Positions 22,099-35,214 of a DNA stretch of 64,000 nt are shown here, in pieces. The DNA lies in contig JAGTTD010000008.1 of NCBI GenBank assembly GCA_018398585.1, forward strand, positions 6,584,501 to 6,648,500, read 5' to 3'. Source of the stretch: Simmondsia chinensis. Its lineage: Eukaryota > Streptophyta > Magnoliopsida > Caryophyllales > Simmondsiaceae. Both the position numbers and the translations under genes were made by a program. Below the pieces are notes generated by a model. That model was given only the letters and a program-made list of their open reading frames with translations, was not told the origin of the DNA and made no database searches. How positions within the stretch are numbered: the first letter of the stretch is position 1; each line of letters opens with the position of its first letter.

Positions 22099-25000
22099 AT
22101 GCGCAAAAATAAGGGAACTGCCAAAGGAGGTTCTCAAAGTTCGATGGATTTTGAGGACCGACATTTTGACATCAGAACAATAAGCAAGGAAATTGAACTT
22201 TTAGGTTATTCATCATCCTGCTTTACAGTTTTGTGTTTACTTTGGTATTTTGATGGGATTTGTACAAAAAGACTACTGTTTGGCGTCTCAGGCTGCTTTG
22301 ACATTCTTGGTGCTAATGCATTGGCCTGTACCAAATTATGAATTTATTATTATTCTTTCATTTTCATTATTGCATTAATGTGAGAGCTTTTATTTTTCCC
22401 TGCTCATGTTGTTTCTCAACATCATAAGTAACTTGCAAGCATTAGTAGTTTTTGGACTTACTGTCATAAATATGAGTTAATATCAGTGAGATATTAACTT
22501 TATACATTGATGTTTAGTTTGACTGCTGTATAAACCGTTTGGTATGATTGGGAAACAAAGACAAGGATAGAAAAGCTTTTTTGTTGTTCCTCATCGATGA
22601 GGCTGTGAGTTTCTATGGAGGTTTGTTCTTTATGGAAGATTTCTGGCCATAGTTGACCTTGTGATAACTTTATGAGATTGTTGATTGTAGGGAATGTTAC
22701 AATTCGAAAAACCAACAAAATCAAGTGAGTTAGGGACTTTTGTGTGTAGATTTGTCTTCGTCAGTTAGTTTTTTTGACATTAGGTATGGAATAGAGTTGT
22801 TTCTCATTTGTCCTGTATTTCCTTGATATCCTCTGAGTTGAAATGACGAAGAAATATGGAGGACGTTCAGCTTAACTCATAATGAATACTAGCATCACTA
22901 CCCTTACATGCTTCCTTTAATGTTTATTTTCTCCGGCTCTTATATATGCGTTTTGTCCATTTGATTTGAAAATAATAAAATCATAAATGAACTGAAGTTC
23001 TTCTGCTTTATCAGAATTTCCTTTCTCCTTTGTGGGTTGTGATTGAGTTGTCAAGAACAACAACAAACCTAGTGCCTCAAGGCCTTCTGCCTAGGCAAGA
23101 TCTAGGAAGGATGATATGTATTATGATTGTTTGGGCTCTTTTTTTAATTTTCTTGTTGGAGGGGTTGGGGGGTTCTAAGTTGGTGTGGATTGAAGACTAT
23201 TTTTTGGAGAAACTTCTTTTGTTTATTTTAATTGCCACAATGGTTGTAGTACAAGGAGCTATTGTATTTGGTATAGTAGTTAGGCTACCCACCGCCCAAG
23301 CGTGGGGTCCTAGGTTTGAAGCTTGTATACTCCTCACCTTGATGTTGGTGGCCCTTACTAGGGCAATTTTATGCACCTTACCTTCAAAAAAAAATGATTG
23401 TAGTACAATTAATTAGGTTTGGAGATCCCTAGTGTGTGTGGGACTGCTGCCTATCTACTGTGTTAACTTATAAGATGCTCTGTTTTTTGGTTTATCATAC
23501 TTGATTTTCATGAAGGAGTTTCACAATTCACCGTCTTAGTGGTGAAATATGATTTTATTACATTAGATAATATGAAGAAAGGAAAGAAGTGTTATTGTTT
23601 TCTTGACCAAAATAGATCATCTGCGAGTGCCAAAACTATAGAATCTAAATTTCCTGCACCAAATAAAACAAGTTATTGTCTGCCTCCTTTGCATCTTCTA
23701 CTTCATTTTGCTTTTTATGAGGTGACCTTTTGAGAAGCCAAGCCACTGTAGCATGATAAAGATTTGAAGCAATATTATTTTTTATTGATTAAGGGTCATT
23801 GAGAATTAGATTATACCTGGACACGTTAGACGTGATCGTTTGAAGTGTGTTATGTTGCATGACTCTAGTTCTATACAACATATATGAAGTTCATTTTGCA
23901 TGTGAGATTGAAGAAAAAGTAGCTTCACTTTTTCTTTTTATCATTCAGAGTTTGTAGACTTATTTATTTATCAATATTTCAGAGAAGTAGTTCAAGTACT
24001 TTGGATTCGTCATGTTAAATATAGTATCTTTTTGCTTCAGGCTCCTCATGTATGACATGGAAAGATAAGAAGGATCTTCAGAACGAGAAAGTCGTATCTC
24101 TGGGTGGCAAGGTAGGGACTTATTAGGTCTATCATTGCTTATATCTTTTAAAGATGAAATTTCCGAGCACCCTGCTAAAGGCTCTAACTGTAAATGTTGT
24201 CTGATTTGTTAAAGCCTCCAAAGAAGCAACGACTACCACTAAGTGTAGCACGGGTAGTCATGAAGAAGCAAAAGGAAAGAGAACAGAAGATGTTGCAACA
24301 GGTGATTAATCATATTGACACAGCTAGAAAACTTGTATTGTCCTTCTTGGGCCAAAATACTTGGGAAAGCTTTAGACTCTGGATAATATGAATAAGAAAA
24401 ATAACTTGTTTAATAGACATATCATTCCTTTTACACTGGTAAGAAAAAAAGGTGTCAGAGGCTTCTCCTAGGAAGCGGCCTCCTTTAACGCATCATCCAT
24501 AGTCTATATCTAATTTAAGCTAAGAAATCCAGTGGGTCACAATACCAATATGATGACCATGCTTAGCAACCCTTTCTGAAGCAATGATTGAATCATACTA
24601 CCATCTTGTCACACATCAAAAGAAAGCATGTTTTTGAAAAGGGGAAGAACGAAGGGTAGAGATGTGACTACTGTTTGTGTGTGATGTGAGACACATGAGA
24701 TGGATGAGAAACATCCTTTGATAGCATTGTGTGAAGTCTAGGACTCAATTGTCATATGAATGCCTTTCTTATTTCTTTTCTAGAACTTGTTGGCCCATTA
24801 ATTCATTCGTTATTACATCTTACTGTCCCTAATTATTTGTTGAACTTAATGTCCTTATATGATATTTTGTCCATTATTGTTGGCAATAATCCAAGTCCTC
24901 CATCTGCTAACACAATTTCACTCCAGAACATGCTGCTCGGGGAATCAGGGGAGAGTCACGGAAGAAGTACAAGACAGCTTGTGGAGAAGAGCAGGCCAGA

Positions 25001-25193
25001 GGACATGCCACTAAGATCAAGCGAGGGCCGGTTCAAAAATGGTGTTTTGGACGTTAAGCATCTGCTGCGGCCTGTTTCTTCGTCAAGAGACAGCGATAGG
25101 GATGCTTCCATGGCCGAAAAGAGCAAGAAGAAGAAAAAGGGTCATAAAAAGAACAAGGGTAAGAAAAAGGGCCGCGGTAGAAAGCGCCACTAA
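22099..25193 (+). CDS. lysine-rich nucleolar-type protein, C1orf131/DUF4602-like, copy B
   Basis: Exons 22099-22204, 24041-24111, 24215-24301 and 24927-25193 reproduce copy A exactly, each shifted by 9351, with intact splice sites. The 176-aa product differs from copy A only at residue 99 (Arg to His, a CGC to CAC change). The domain layout is therefore the same: LGGKPPKK motif, basic helix, Lys-rich tail. Exon 2 begins at 22088 after tgtgcag. Copy B may be regulated differently: its telo-box and TATA-like sequences are altered, and an inverted copy of its promoter and exon 1 lies head to head upstream. Whether it is transcribed cannot be told from sequence. Confidence 0.75.
23255..23392 (+). 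mobile_element. SINE in intron 2 of gene copy B
   Basis: Duplicate of the SINE at 13904-14041, with the same A-tail and the same flanking aatgRttgtagtacaa duplication. Shared by descent through the segmental duplication, not a second insertion. Confidence 0.7.
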
Positions 25194-26149
25194 TCAAATC
25201 CTTGATACATAACTCTTTCATTTTCTACCTCCTAGGCCCTATGTACCATTTTTTATTATGAGTGTAATTTGTATACATTTTATTTATTTTTTACTCCTTC
25301 CGTTGAGCCAACTTAGCGAGACTCTGTATGTGGCTCAAGTTATATAGATAGGGAAAACGAAGAGAAGTTACTTTTTTTTTTTTCCCTTTTGAACACAAGA
25401 AAGCCGAAGTTACTCCTATTTAGGTGATGTTCTTTTATCACTGCTATATAGATGATGTTCATGGCATCTAAAATACCAAAACTTGTGGGGTTTTTTTTTT
25501 TTTTTTTTTTTTTTTTTTGGTGGGGCGGTGTTGAAAAAGAATGTGATGTTGTGCAGGACTTGGGGCTTGCACAATCTAATATGATTTGTACACGACATGG
25601 ATATGACACTTAGATAGCAGGTCTAGTCAAGGTTTTTGTATCTGGTTTGAATTTGGATTGACGTGTTTAACTCACTTAAGATAGCGCGTGTCCCCTCCAT
25701 GTGCGGTGTTACGTGCAACGTAGCGCATTTTCCTTCTGTGTGTCGTCTTTATGTTGTAAGGCAACAACGCACAGTGCATCCTACACGTCTTGTTTGTTCG
25801 TAGCATTGGCATGGCGCCAGGATAAGCCCTTGGCATGTTTGTAAATGTAATACAAAAGCAACCGATATAATTAATCAGGTAAATCATTTATTGATCGGGT
25901 TGGCAAAGGAACGATGCTTCCTTATTTATTAAGCATGGCAGGTTTGGCCTGATCCCTTTTTTAATATTTCTTGTATAAAATGAGCATGCATGAGTCCCGA
26001 CACTTTAGTAAGAACAGACGGGTTGTCACTAGAAGATCCCTAAGGTAAGTTCCTTGAGCTTGGGCACCCTTTCAACAAAAGTTCAGATTGTCATCCACTG
26101 TAAAAATCCCAGGATTTTAATTTTGATTTCGGATTTGTAATGCTGGTCT
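25194..26149. other. 3' flank of gene copy B, no further gene
   Basis: Collinear with 15843-16789. A T-run at about 25491-25518 is longer than its counterpart in unit A. No reading frame or element end is supported. Confidence 0.4.
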
Positions 26150-26920
26150 TCAAATTAAATGGATCATAAGGGAACCTCTTTTGGTGCAATGTCCTCAAAC
26201 ACTTGCTTCGCTGAGCGCTCAATGAAGCGTGCATTTCTTTCTTTCTCTTCGTCCATTGGTCCGAGGATGGCTTGGTTGACGTATTGTTGCAACCATCTTC
26301 TCTGTCATAAACTCTATTCGTTGGAATTGTTCTTAAAGGTTGTCGAGCTACTTGTTCGTTTGTCGAGAATTGCCTGCTTAAATAAAATCAATGCTCTGCT
26401 TCCCTCTAGCCATGGTTGGAAACGTTTTGATTTTGATACTAAGCTTATGTAGAGCCCAATCGAAAGCAACAACACAAATTCAACATCCGTCCTCTTACCC
26501 AATTGTGAAAATAATAATTAGTTGAAGGGAATTTTGGGTTAATTCTTGAAGGAACACAGTGGAAGAGCAATTCTCAATTTCAATTTAAAGGGTAAATTGA
26601 AGAATACTTCAAAGAACTTATGAGCTATTTATATAAATAAGTATCATTTAAAGTAAAATCATTATTGTTTCCTAATTACATTTTTGAATCTCAAATAAAA
26701 TTACATGATTTAAAGTTTAAACAAAAACTGAAACTTGACTCTACCTTCAACTCTAATTGTATCTTTTAGCAAGGCGACCCTCTGTAGATTATGGATTTTA
26801 ATCTCGCTCAATTATAGATTTGGTCCGCACAACTTATTCACTCTGTCATTTGACAACTACCTCTGATTGGCGAGTAGGCTTGTCTTGAGCTCCCTTAGCG
26901 TGGTCCTTGGATTCACATAA
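26150..26920 (-). mobile_element. LTR retrotransposon remnant, unit B
   Basis: Copy of the remnant at 16790-17560: primer-site-like TAGTATCAAAATC on the minus strand near 26430, a stop-ridden gag-like leader to its left and an LTR-like stretch to its right. Confidence 0.5.
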
Positions 26921-27242
26921 TCATTTTTCAACTTCTATAATTTGAGAATTGACTTTTTGAATAGCTTTTCAAATTTTGCATTTTCCATCACAAATTTACC
27001 CAAACACGACAAATTCTTAACTTCTAAACAAGTCAAAGATATTTAGGCTAAAATTATAAATTTTGCTCTCGTCAATACTTTATTTAAATATGTTTGCTAC
27101 ATGAACATATCGACCTATGATACTATATGATGCATTTTGGTGGAGAATGGAATTGGAATATCTTTCTTAAATTGGTTCTGAAATTATTGTCAAAAAAAAA
27201 AAAAAAACCCCCAAAAAAGAACAATTATATTTATACGGTCCA

Positions 27243-30200
27243 ACTCTCTCTCTCTCTCTCTCTACCAACGGATACTGACAACCCCCTACACCCCCCTACC
27301 CCATCTCTTCGCTGACACCTCCCCTACCCCGTCGGCAACCTCGCCGACCTACCCCCACCGGGCCACCCCCGACCGTCAACGACGCCACCTAGACGGCGAA
27401 GTCCTACCGCCGGTCACGCGCGCACCACACCACCCACCCGCACCACCGCCATCGAACCCAACCCCAACACCACCATCTACACCACCCCGACTACAACACC
27501 CCGAACATCACCACCACCTCGCCCCACCCAAAACCCACCACCTCGCCTCACCGACCCAAACCCCACCGCCTCACCCACGCAACCTCGAACACACTGCCAT
27601 CTTGCCGCACCCACAAACCCCCAACACCACCGTCATCTGACCCACCACACAACCATTCTACCCATCAACCCCCCGACTACAAACAGGCAACAGCAACAGC
27701 ACCGGCACCGGCACCACCACCACTGCTACCCACATCCTACTCCAACCCAGCCCACCGCACCCCACCATGCCCAACCACCCACCACCACACCACACCCCAC
27801 CTGCTTCTCCACCACCACCTGCCCCACCACCACCTGCACCACTGCCAACACTCCAAAGCTAGAAGCCCGCACCCGTCAAGCAAGAGCGGGCCCAGGTAAG
27901 TACTAGCCGGTCGGAGTACCTACAACACACCAACCCCAGGTTTGATCTATCCTTTATTACAGTAGGGTAGTGTTTTAATTTACCATTGTTGAGTATTTTT
28001 CACTTGGTTCACTTGTTTCTGCATCCTTTCATTATTTTGAATTTCGGTGTTCCTATTGAATTCTTACTAGTTTACATATTCATAGCGACAGGGGTGTATG
28101 AACGATACTAGTCATGGAACTCAAAACGTGAGGCCATCTTCAAAGGGGGTGGGGAGAGGAAGAGAGAAGCTAAAGAGGGAGGGAAACCTAAGAATAGGGA
28201 CATTAAATATAGGGACATTGGCACAGAAGAACCTCGAGGTGGCCCAAATGATGATGAAAAGAAGGATCAACATCCTTTGTCTGTAGGAAACTAAATGAGT
28301 GGGCACAAAGGCAAGGGATGTGCTAGGATATAAATTGTGGTATTCGGGCAAAGCCAGAGGGAGGAATGGGGTTGGCATTATCATCGATAACAGTCTTAAA
28401 GATAAAGTAGTCGAAGTGTCCAGGACTGGTGATAGAATCATAGGCATCAAGATGATCCTAGATGGGGAGGTATTGAATGTCATCAGTGCCTATGCACCTC
28501 AGACTGGACTACCAGAGAATGAGAAGGCTACATTTTGGGAGAACTTAGACAAAATGATGCAAGTCATACCACAATCCGAACAAGTGGCGATTGGTGGGGA
28601 TTTCAATGGGCATGTTGGCGCGACAGAGGATGGATGCGCGTCATATCATGGAGGATTTGGATTTGGATCTAGTAATGCAGAGGGGAAGTCCCTCCTAGAC
28701 TTTGCGGTCACTTATGATCTAACAATTGCCAACACCTTCTTCAAAAAGCGTGACGAGCATATCATCACGTATCAAAGCGGGGGGACAAGGACTCAGATTG
28801 ATTACATACTACTAAGGAAAATGGTACAAAGAGAATGCAGGGATTGCAAGGTAATTCCTGGGGAGGACCTTTGTAAACAACATAGGGTGGTGTGCGTGGA
28901 TGTATAGGTCAAGAAGAGGGCCAGAAGAAGCAGGAAATCCGTGCAGAGATATACCCGCTGGAGGGATTTGAAGGGAGAAAAGTATAGAGCCTATAAGGGA
29001 AGAGCGGAATCAGAGTTCAAGTGGGATGGGGAGGGAGATACAAACCGAATGTGGAACGAAATGGCCCAAAAGATAAGGGGACTGGCGCACGAAGTTCTGG
29101 GAGAGTCAAAAGGTAGGGCAACTATCAATAGAGAGTCCTGGTGGTGGTTTGAGGAGGTCCAACAGAGGATTAAGGAAAAACGAGACTTGTTTAAGGAGTG
29201 GGAGCGTAGTGGAGAAGTGGAAAAGAGATGCCAATATCAGCAAGCCATGAAGGAAGCAAAGAAGGCAGTCAGAGAGGCACAATCAAGAGCATATGAGGAT
29301 TTTTACACGAGGCTGGATACCAAGGAGGGAGTCAGGGATATATACAAGATCGCCAGAGCAAAAGAAAGGAGGACGAGGGACTTAGAGCAAGTAAAATGCA
29401 TAAAAGGAGAAGATGGACAGGTGCTGGTGGAAGGGCATCTAATTAGAGCTAGGTGAAAAGCCTACTTCCATGATTTGTTTAACAACCAGGGAAACACAGA
29501 GATAGATATAGGTGATCTCCAGACACAGAGGGAGGATAAGAACGACTGCTATTGTGAGCGAATTACCCCAGAGGAGATCAAGGAGGCTCTAAAACATATG
29601 GGTAGGGGAAGAGCAGTTGGTCCAGATGGAATACCCATTGAGGTATGGAAATGCCTTGGATAGAGGGGCAACAGTTGGTTGACAAAATTCTTTAACCAAA
29701 TCCTTATGGGGAAGAAGATGCCTGATGAATGGCGGAAGAGCACACTGGTCCCAATCTACAAGAACAAAGGCGACATCCAAAGTTGCTCCAACTATCGGGG
29801 GATCAAACTAATGTGCCACACTCTCAAGCTGTGGGAGAGAGTCATAGAAAGGAGGCTACAGCAACAGATGGAGGTGACCGAAAACCAGTTTGGATTCATA
29901 CCTGGGAGATCAACAATAGAAGCCATACACCTTTTAAGGCGGATGATAGAGCAGTATAGGGAGAGACAAAAGGATCTCCACATGGTCTTCATTCACTTGG
30001 AGAAGGCATATGATAGGGTGCCAAGAGAGGTACTATGGAGGGTGTTGAGTAAGAGAGGCATCCCCATGCCTTATATCCAGGCCATTAGGGACATGTATGA
30101 GGAGGCACATACTAATGTGCGCACAGGGGAAGGGGAGACATACACTTTTCCTATTACAGTTGGGGTGCACCACGGTTCTGCCTTGAGCCCCTTCCTGTTT

Positions 30201-31357
30201 ATTCTAGTGATAGATGAGCTCACTAGACACATCCAAGGGGAGGTACCTTGGTGTATTCTTTTTGCAGATGACATAGTTTTAGTAGGGGACTCCCGAGCAG
30301 ACATAAATGAGAAGTTGGAATCGTGGAGAGGTGCTTTGGAATTGAAGGGTTTACAGAATACTAGATCTAAGACCGAGTACTTGGAATTCAAATTCGGCCA
30401 TTCCACCACGAGTAATACAGAGGATCTCAAGATAGAATCGGAGACCGTACCAAGTAAGGAGAGTTTCAGATACCTGGGATCCATGATACACCAGAACGGT
30501 GAGGTGGATGAGGATGTCAACAACAAGATTAAAGTATGCTGGCAGAAGTGGAGGATGGCCTCCGGGGTGCTTTGTGATAGAAAGTTCTTGCTAAAGCTAA
30601 AGGGAAAATACTATAGGATGGTAGTAAGACCAGCTATGTTATATGGGGCAGAGTGTCGTCCAAACAAAATCAGACACAGAGGATAAAGGTGGCTGAGATG
30701 AGGATGCTGAGGTGGATGTGTGGTCACACAAGGAAGGATAGGATCAGGAATGATGTAATAAGAGGTAAATTGGGTGTAGCCTCAATCGAGGATAAATTGA
30801 GGGAGCGTCGCCTGAGATGGTTTGGACATGTTAGCAGGGGACCAACCACAGCTCCAGTCAGGAGATGTGAACAGCTACACACTACGCTAGGCAGAAGAGG
30901 GAGGGATAGGCCAAAGAGGAGTTGGTTGGAGACGATCCGACACGACCTGACCCACCTAAACCTAAGAGAGGAGATGGCCTTAGATAGGGCACAATGGAGG
31001 ACTAGCATAAGGATAGCAGAGGTGGCAGCATAGAATAGTGCGGCTAGTGACTGGTAGTTTAAGATTTCTAGGCAGTCATAACCCCAGGTGGGCACTTATC
31101 TGTTGTTTAGTTGTTTCCCGATTTATTCGGCTTTTTTTTTTTTGGCCATGTATTATTTTGCTTTATTAGAGTGACTAACCCTTTCCAGGATGACAAGATG
31201 CCACGCTTTTAGGACGGCAAGATTCTCCAGGTTGGGGGGTCCTCGGAAACATCCTCTTTTCCACTCGGAAGGGTTAAGGCTGCGTACATCCACCCTCCCC
31301 AGACCCTGCTTCTACGGGAGCCCTTGAGGCAATGGGAATGTTGTTGTTGTTGTTGTT
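27243..31357 (+). mobile_element. RTE-clade LINE A, near full length
   Basis: It has a GC-rich leader (27243-27900), a consensus splice donor gcccag|gtaagta, an AT-rich leader stretch (27905-28090), one ORF with endonuclease and reverse transcriptase, a 3' untranslated tail (31034-31335) and (TTG)n. A possible 6-bp duplication ggtcca (27237-27242, 31358-31363) is too short to be decisive. The 3' end touches the left end of the MULE at 31358. Confidence 0.75.
28098..31033 (+). pseudogene. RTE LINE polyprotein (endonuclease plus reverse transcriptase), broken
   Basis: Endonuclease (28098-28907): LRIGTLNIGTL, ETK, GGDFNGHVG, TQIDYILL and QHRVV are the ordered catalytic blocks of an APE-type endonuclease, which nicks target DNA. 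Reverse transcriptase (about 29475-30690): [36 protein letters not shown] and FADDIVLV. C-terminal part (30653-31033): MRMLRWMCGHTRKDRIRN and RLRWFGHVSR, the usual plant RTE tail. Stops fall at 28284, 28296, 28905, 29454 and 29661, and a frameshift near 30655. Motif A reads FIHLEKAYD where LINE B has FIDLEKAYD, so a catalytic Asp is lost. The protein would be dead even without the stops. Confidence 0.85.
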
Positions 31358-31592
31358 GGTCCACGTGTGCGGGACCGGTGACGTGGAAAGGAGAATATTA
31401 ACCACGACTTCTCTATGCGGTTCTAATTGAAATAAACCACCTTAAAAACTCACGCCTAATTAGTGCCTCAACAGCATCACGAGGACACAGTTTAATTTCA
31501 ATTAAACCGCATCCAGTTGTGGGAACTCAATTTTATTTCTAGCAAACAACGTCATGAAGAGATTGGAGTGAGCCAAATGCCTATTATAGGAT

Positions 31593-32620
31593 TTGTTCGA
31601 GACAATGAATGTAATGAGTAAAAGAGATTGGAGTGAGCCAAATGCCTATCATAGGATTTGTTCGAGACACCTTGTATCTAATGTCAATGTAAGGTTTCAA
31701 AATACAACTTTGAAAAATTTGACACACTATGCTGCAAGGCATGCTCAACTCAGGAAATTCAACTCCACATTCGATAGAATTGATGACTTGAATATCGATA
31801 TCCGCAGATGTCTTGGTGAAATGGGCATAAATAAGTGGGCTCTTTGCCATGACCAAGGAAAGTGATATGGGCTAATGACTACTAATATGGCTAAAGTTAT
31901 GAATGTTATACTAATGGGAGTTCGTAGCCTTCCTGTCACTACACTTGTAGAGTTGGCCTTCTACGAGCAAATAAGTGGTTTGTTCGACGACGAAGAATTG
32001 CAGGTGAGCTTCTTGCTGAAGAGAAAACTTGTTGCCCAAAAATCAATAAGACATTGGAGTCCAAGAAGGCCAAGGCGCGATATCATCATGTTGAAGTATC
32101 TGATTACTAAAGGGACATATATAAGATCATCACTACACCTGGTGAAAGGGTAAGAGGAAAAGAAGGACATAAATAGATCATTAACCTGGAAGAAAAGACT
32201 TGCTCTTGTCAAAATCTTCAGTTGTATGGTATTTCGTGTTCTCATGTTCTTTCCGTATGCCACAGTAGAAATTATGATCCTTTATCATTGATGAATCCGT
32301 ATTATTCCCTTCCAACGTATCGTGATTCATACGAATCGAAATTCAATCCAATTCTGGACAATGGATATTGGTAATCGTATGATGGACCTAAAATAATCCC
32401 GAATCTTAGAATAAAGCAAAGCCAAGGCCGTCCACCCTTGAAACAAATTGAAAATGACATAGATGAGAATGACGATACATAGAGGGTCACATGTGGGTTT
32501 TGTAAGGCAAAAGGTGATAATGTACTGACATGCAAGAAGAAAAAAGAGCATGAGGCTCGATTAGTAGCTAGTAATAGTGAAATATAGAATAATAATATCT
32601 ATTTATGTTTTATTTATAAT
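31593..32620 (+). pseudogene. MURA/MuDR-type transposase, C-terminal part
   Basis: The fragment starts in the transposase core: WSEPNAYHRICSRHLVSN, then LTHYAARHAQLRKFN, then GINKWALCHDQGK and YGLMTTNMAKVMN, all landmarks of the MULE domain. About 31990-32150 covers FYEQISGLFDDEE. At 32195-32270 another frame gives CSCQNLQLYGISCSHVLSVC, the CxC..CxH pattern of a SWIM zinc finger. A CGFCKAKGDNVLTCKKK zinc-knuckle-like stretch follows near 32495. The N-terminal half is missing. Stops (31863-31865) and frameshifts break it. A 65-bp direct duplication covers its 5' edge (31557-31604 and 31622-31669). Confidence 0.75.
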
Positions 32621-32699
32621 TATTTTTTATCTAGTATTTGGTTATTTATATGTATTTGTTAATTTGGATAAACTTTATTGTGTGACAGCATAGATGGAG

Positions 32700-34900
32700 C
32701 TAGGCCCAGCTCACCCCAGCCTCCTACAGCTATAGCTACAGCCTCAGCATAGAAGTGTTGCCATATGGGATGAAGAGGTGAGTTTGATATTCTATTGGTC
32801 ACAGTTTTGAGTTTATTATTATTTACAAACATGCTGATCTTTTGCTTGTTGTTACAGGATGTAGGCGTTCTCACTTGTCACCACCCTGTAACCCATTTAT
32901 TAGGTGACTGGAGGGTAGATGATCGAATTTTACCCTATGTTGGGGGGTGTTAGACTTTTTGGAGTCCTCTAACTGATTAGTGTCTCTCTAGATCACCCTC
33001 TTATCACTGCATTAGTTGAGAGGTGGCGACAGGAGACTCACAATTTTCACCTAACAACTAGGAAGGCAACAATCACCCTACAAGATGTTTCTATCTTGAG
33101 GGGGTTGAAAGTAGATGGGAACCCCTTCACTGGTAACAGTGATGTAGATTAGGCCACGTTGGTAGAGGAGCTACTTGGGATCCGGCCTACCCTTGATGCA
33201 TTGCGTGGCTCCTCTATTAGATTTACACGACTTTGTCAGCACTTCTACCACTTGCCTGATGTACCACAGATATTCAGATTGAATATGCTGCAAGGGCATA
33301 TATTTTTACATTAATTAGTGGCATGTTATTCGGAGACAAGACGGGCAACGAGATACAACTCGTATATTTGCCTTTGCTTCGTGATTGGGATGCAGCGGCA
33401 GAATATAGTTGGGGAAGTGCGATGTTAGCTTTTATGTACCAACAACTATATCGGGTATCACGACGATGAGTATAAAAGATTGCTGGCCCTCTTATTCTTG
33501 TACATGTTTGTTATATATTCTTCTATAAAATTTTATTTTTTATATGATTATATTTGTGATCTGTGTTATTTTTTCATATGAATATACTTATGGGCATGGG
33601 AGTGGATTACTATAGATCGTCCAGACCAAGCTCCCCATTTTTGAAGAGATGATGATGATTCACTTGGATGCATGCATCTTTATAATTTAATAAATTTGTG
33701 CGATAATGTTTGAATTTATGTATTTATCAAATCAAATTTTTGTTTGATAGATGGATGCATAACGCTTCTCGTATGGGTGCACCAAGAAACCTTATGTACT
33801 ATAGGAGTGCCTTTGATTTACTAAACAGTAATCAGGTAAAAATTATATTTATTTTTATATTTATATTTGTATTTTTATTCATTATTTATGACAAATCTTT
33901 CATATTTTATTTTAGATGATATGGACACTTATGCAGATGAGATAATTGTATCGCTTCCAGCCATATGCCTTCATGTTCAGCATATTTAGCATAGTGCAGT
34001 GCCACTCATCTGTTTTGACATTGTTGAGTGGCATTATCCGAATCGTGTGATGCGTCAGTTTGGAATGCAACAATGTATCCCAACCGATACCAGTTCATTG
34101 GTTGATTTAAATGCTATTGATTGACGCGATAAATATAGGGTCAATTGGGTGAGACCTCATAAAGTGCGTGTGTCAATGTGGGGTAGATGGGTGGAGTCTA
34201 TAGCATTTTCTCCTCCTCTCACAGCCTCTCTCCCCAATGACAACCCATACATGTCATGGTACCGATGCATCACGCTGTTGAGAATAATCTCTCCTACTGA
34301 ACATCCACAAGATATTAATCTTCCAATTCAATCAAATGAGAACTATCTTGTAAGTATTTTTAACTTATTCTTGTAAATTTAAAAATTAATATTAACAACA
34401 TATTCTAATATTTATTTTTCCTATTGAACAGCTAACGACTATGGCTTGGATGATCAATATGAGTAGGGGGTTGTTGAACATCCAGAGATCACTAAAATAG
34501 AAGTTCAAATGGACATACTCACTGTACAAGAGATTAGGAGATGTGGACTTCAATGCTTACAACGTTTATGACGAACCGATCTGTTACAAGGCCTACTTCT
34601 GATAAGTTCTTCTCATATCCTACAACTTCCACTTATGATGTTGGAGGCTCGTCAAGTGGGATATGGTATCAACACAATGAAGATCATCAACAATTTTAGG
34701 ATGCGCCTTTTGAAAATGTTAATGAAAATTTTATTCATCAAGAAAATGTTATCGTTGAAAAAGATATTTCCCGACAAGATCCTACACATGAAAATAGAGG
34801 TAGGAGCTGAGGTAGAGGTAGGGATAAAGGTAGAGGTAGGGACAAAGGGAGAGATAGAGGCCTAGGCAACAAACGAAAATGTCCATTTTTGCGTTAAATT
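32700..34900 (+). pseudogene. plant mobile domain (PMD) gene inside the MULE
   Basis: Exon-like segments read as a plant mobile domain. At about 32855-33220: LTCHHPVTHLLGDW, HPLITALVERWRQETHNF, KATITLQDVSILRGLKVDG. At about 33590: WAWEWITIDRPDQ-like. At 33760-34500: MYYRSAFDLLN, then (after an intron-like gtaaaa...ttttag) IWTPYADEIIV, VPLICFDIVEWHYPNRVMRQFG, WVRPHKVRVSMWGRW. The C-terminus (34790-34895) is an RG-rich GRGRDKGRGRDKGRD tail. Arabidopsis MAIN/MAIL1 proteins share this domain, and the domain is widespread in plant transposons. Stops at about 32950 and 33151 mark it as decayed. Confidence 0.75.
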
Positions 34901-35214
34901 TGATATCTATATAATTTTAGTTTAAATGTTATATTTGTAGACTGTACACATACATTGTATTAGAATAAAAGATGTTTTTTTTTTCAGTATTTGAATCTGT
35001 GATAGTTTCTTTTCATAAATTACTGTATTGATATTGCGTAACTGCTTGTGTCAATTGTCATTGTTGATATACTGTAATTGGGTAAAGGACATAAATAAAA
35101 TTGTTGTTTTATATTAAGAAGTTGAAAACCATGTGAATTGCATAAAAATAGGACACTTTAAATTTCTTTTTCTTATATTTCCACAGAACAATATTGGCTG
35201 AGAAAATTTTGGTG

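Larger units (their letters stand above)
21143..27911. repeat. segmental duplication, unit B
   Basis: Direct copy of unit A without the 18127-19905 insertion. It includes the promoter, gene copy B with the intronic SINE, the retroelement remnant and the LINE leader. Unlike unit A, unit B continues into the whole of RTE LINE A, so this side holds the parental junction at the right end. Confidence 0.9.

Noticed and set aside
27237..31363. ggtcca as target duplication of LINE A
   Set aside because: Only six bases, and the right copy is also the first bases of the MULE terminal repeat, so the match may be chance.
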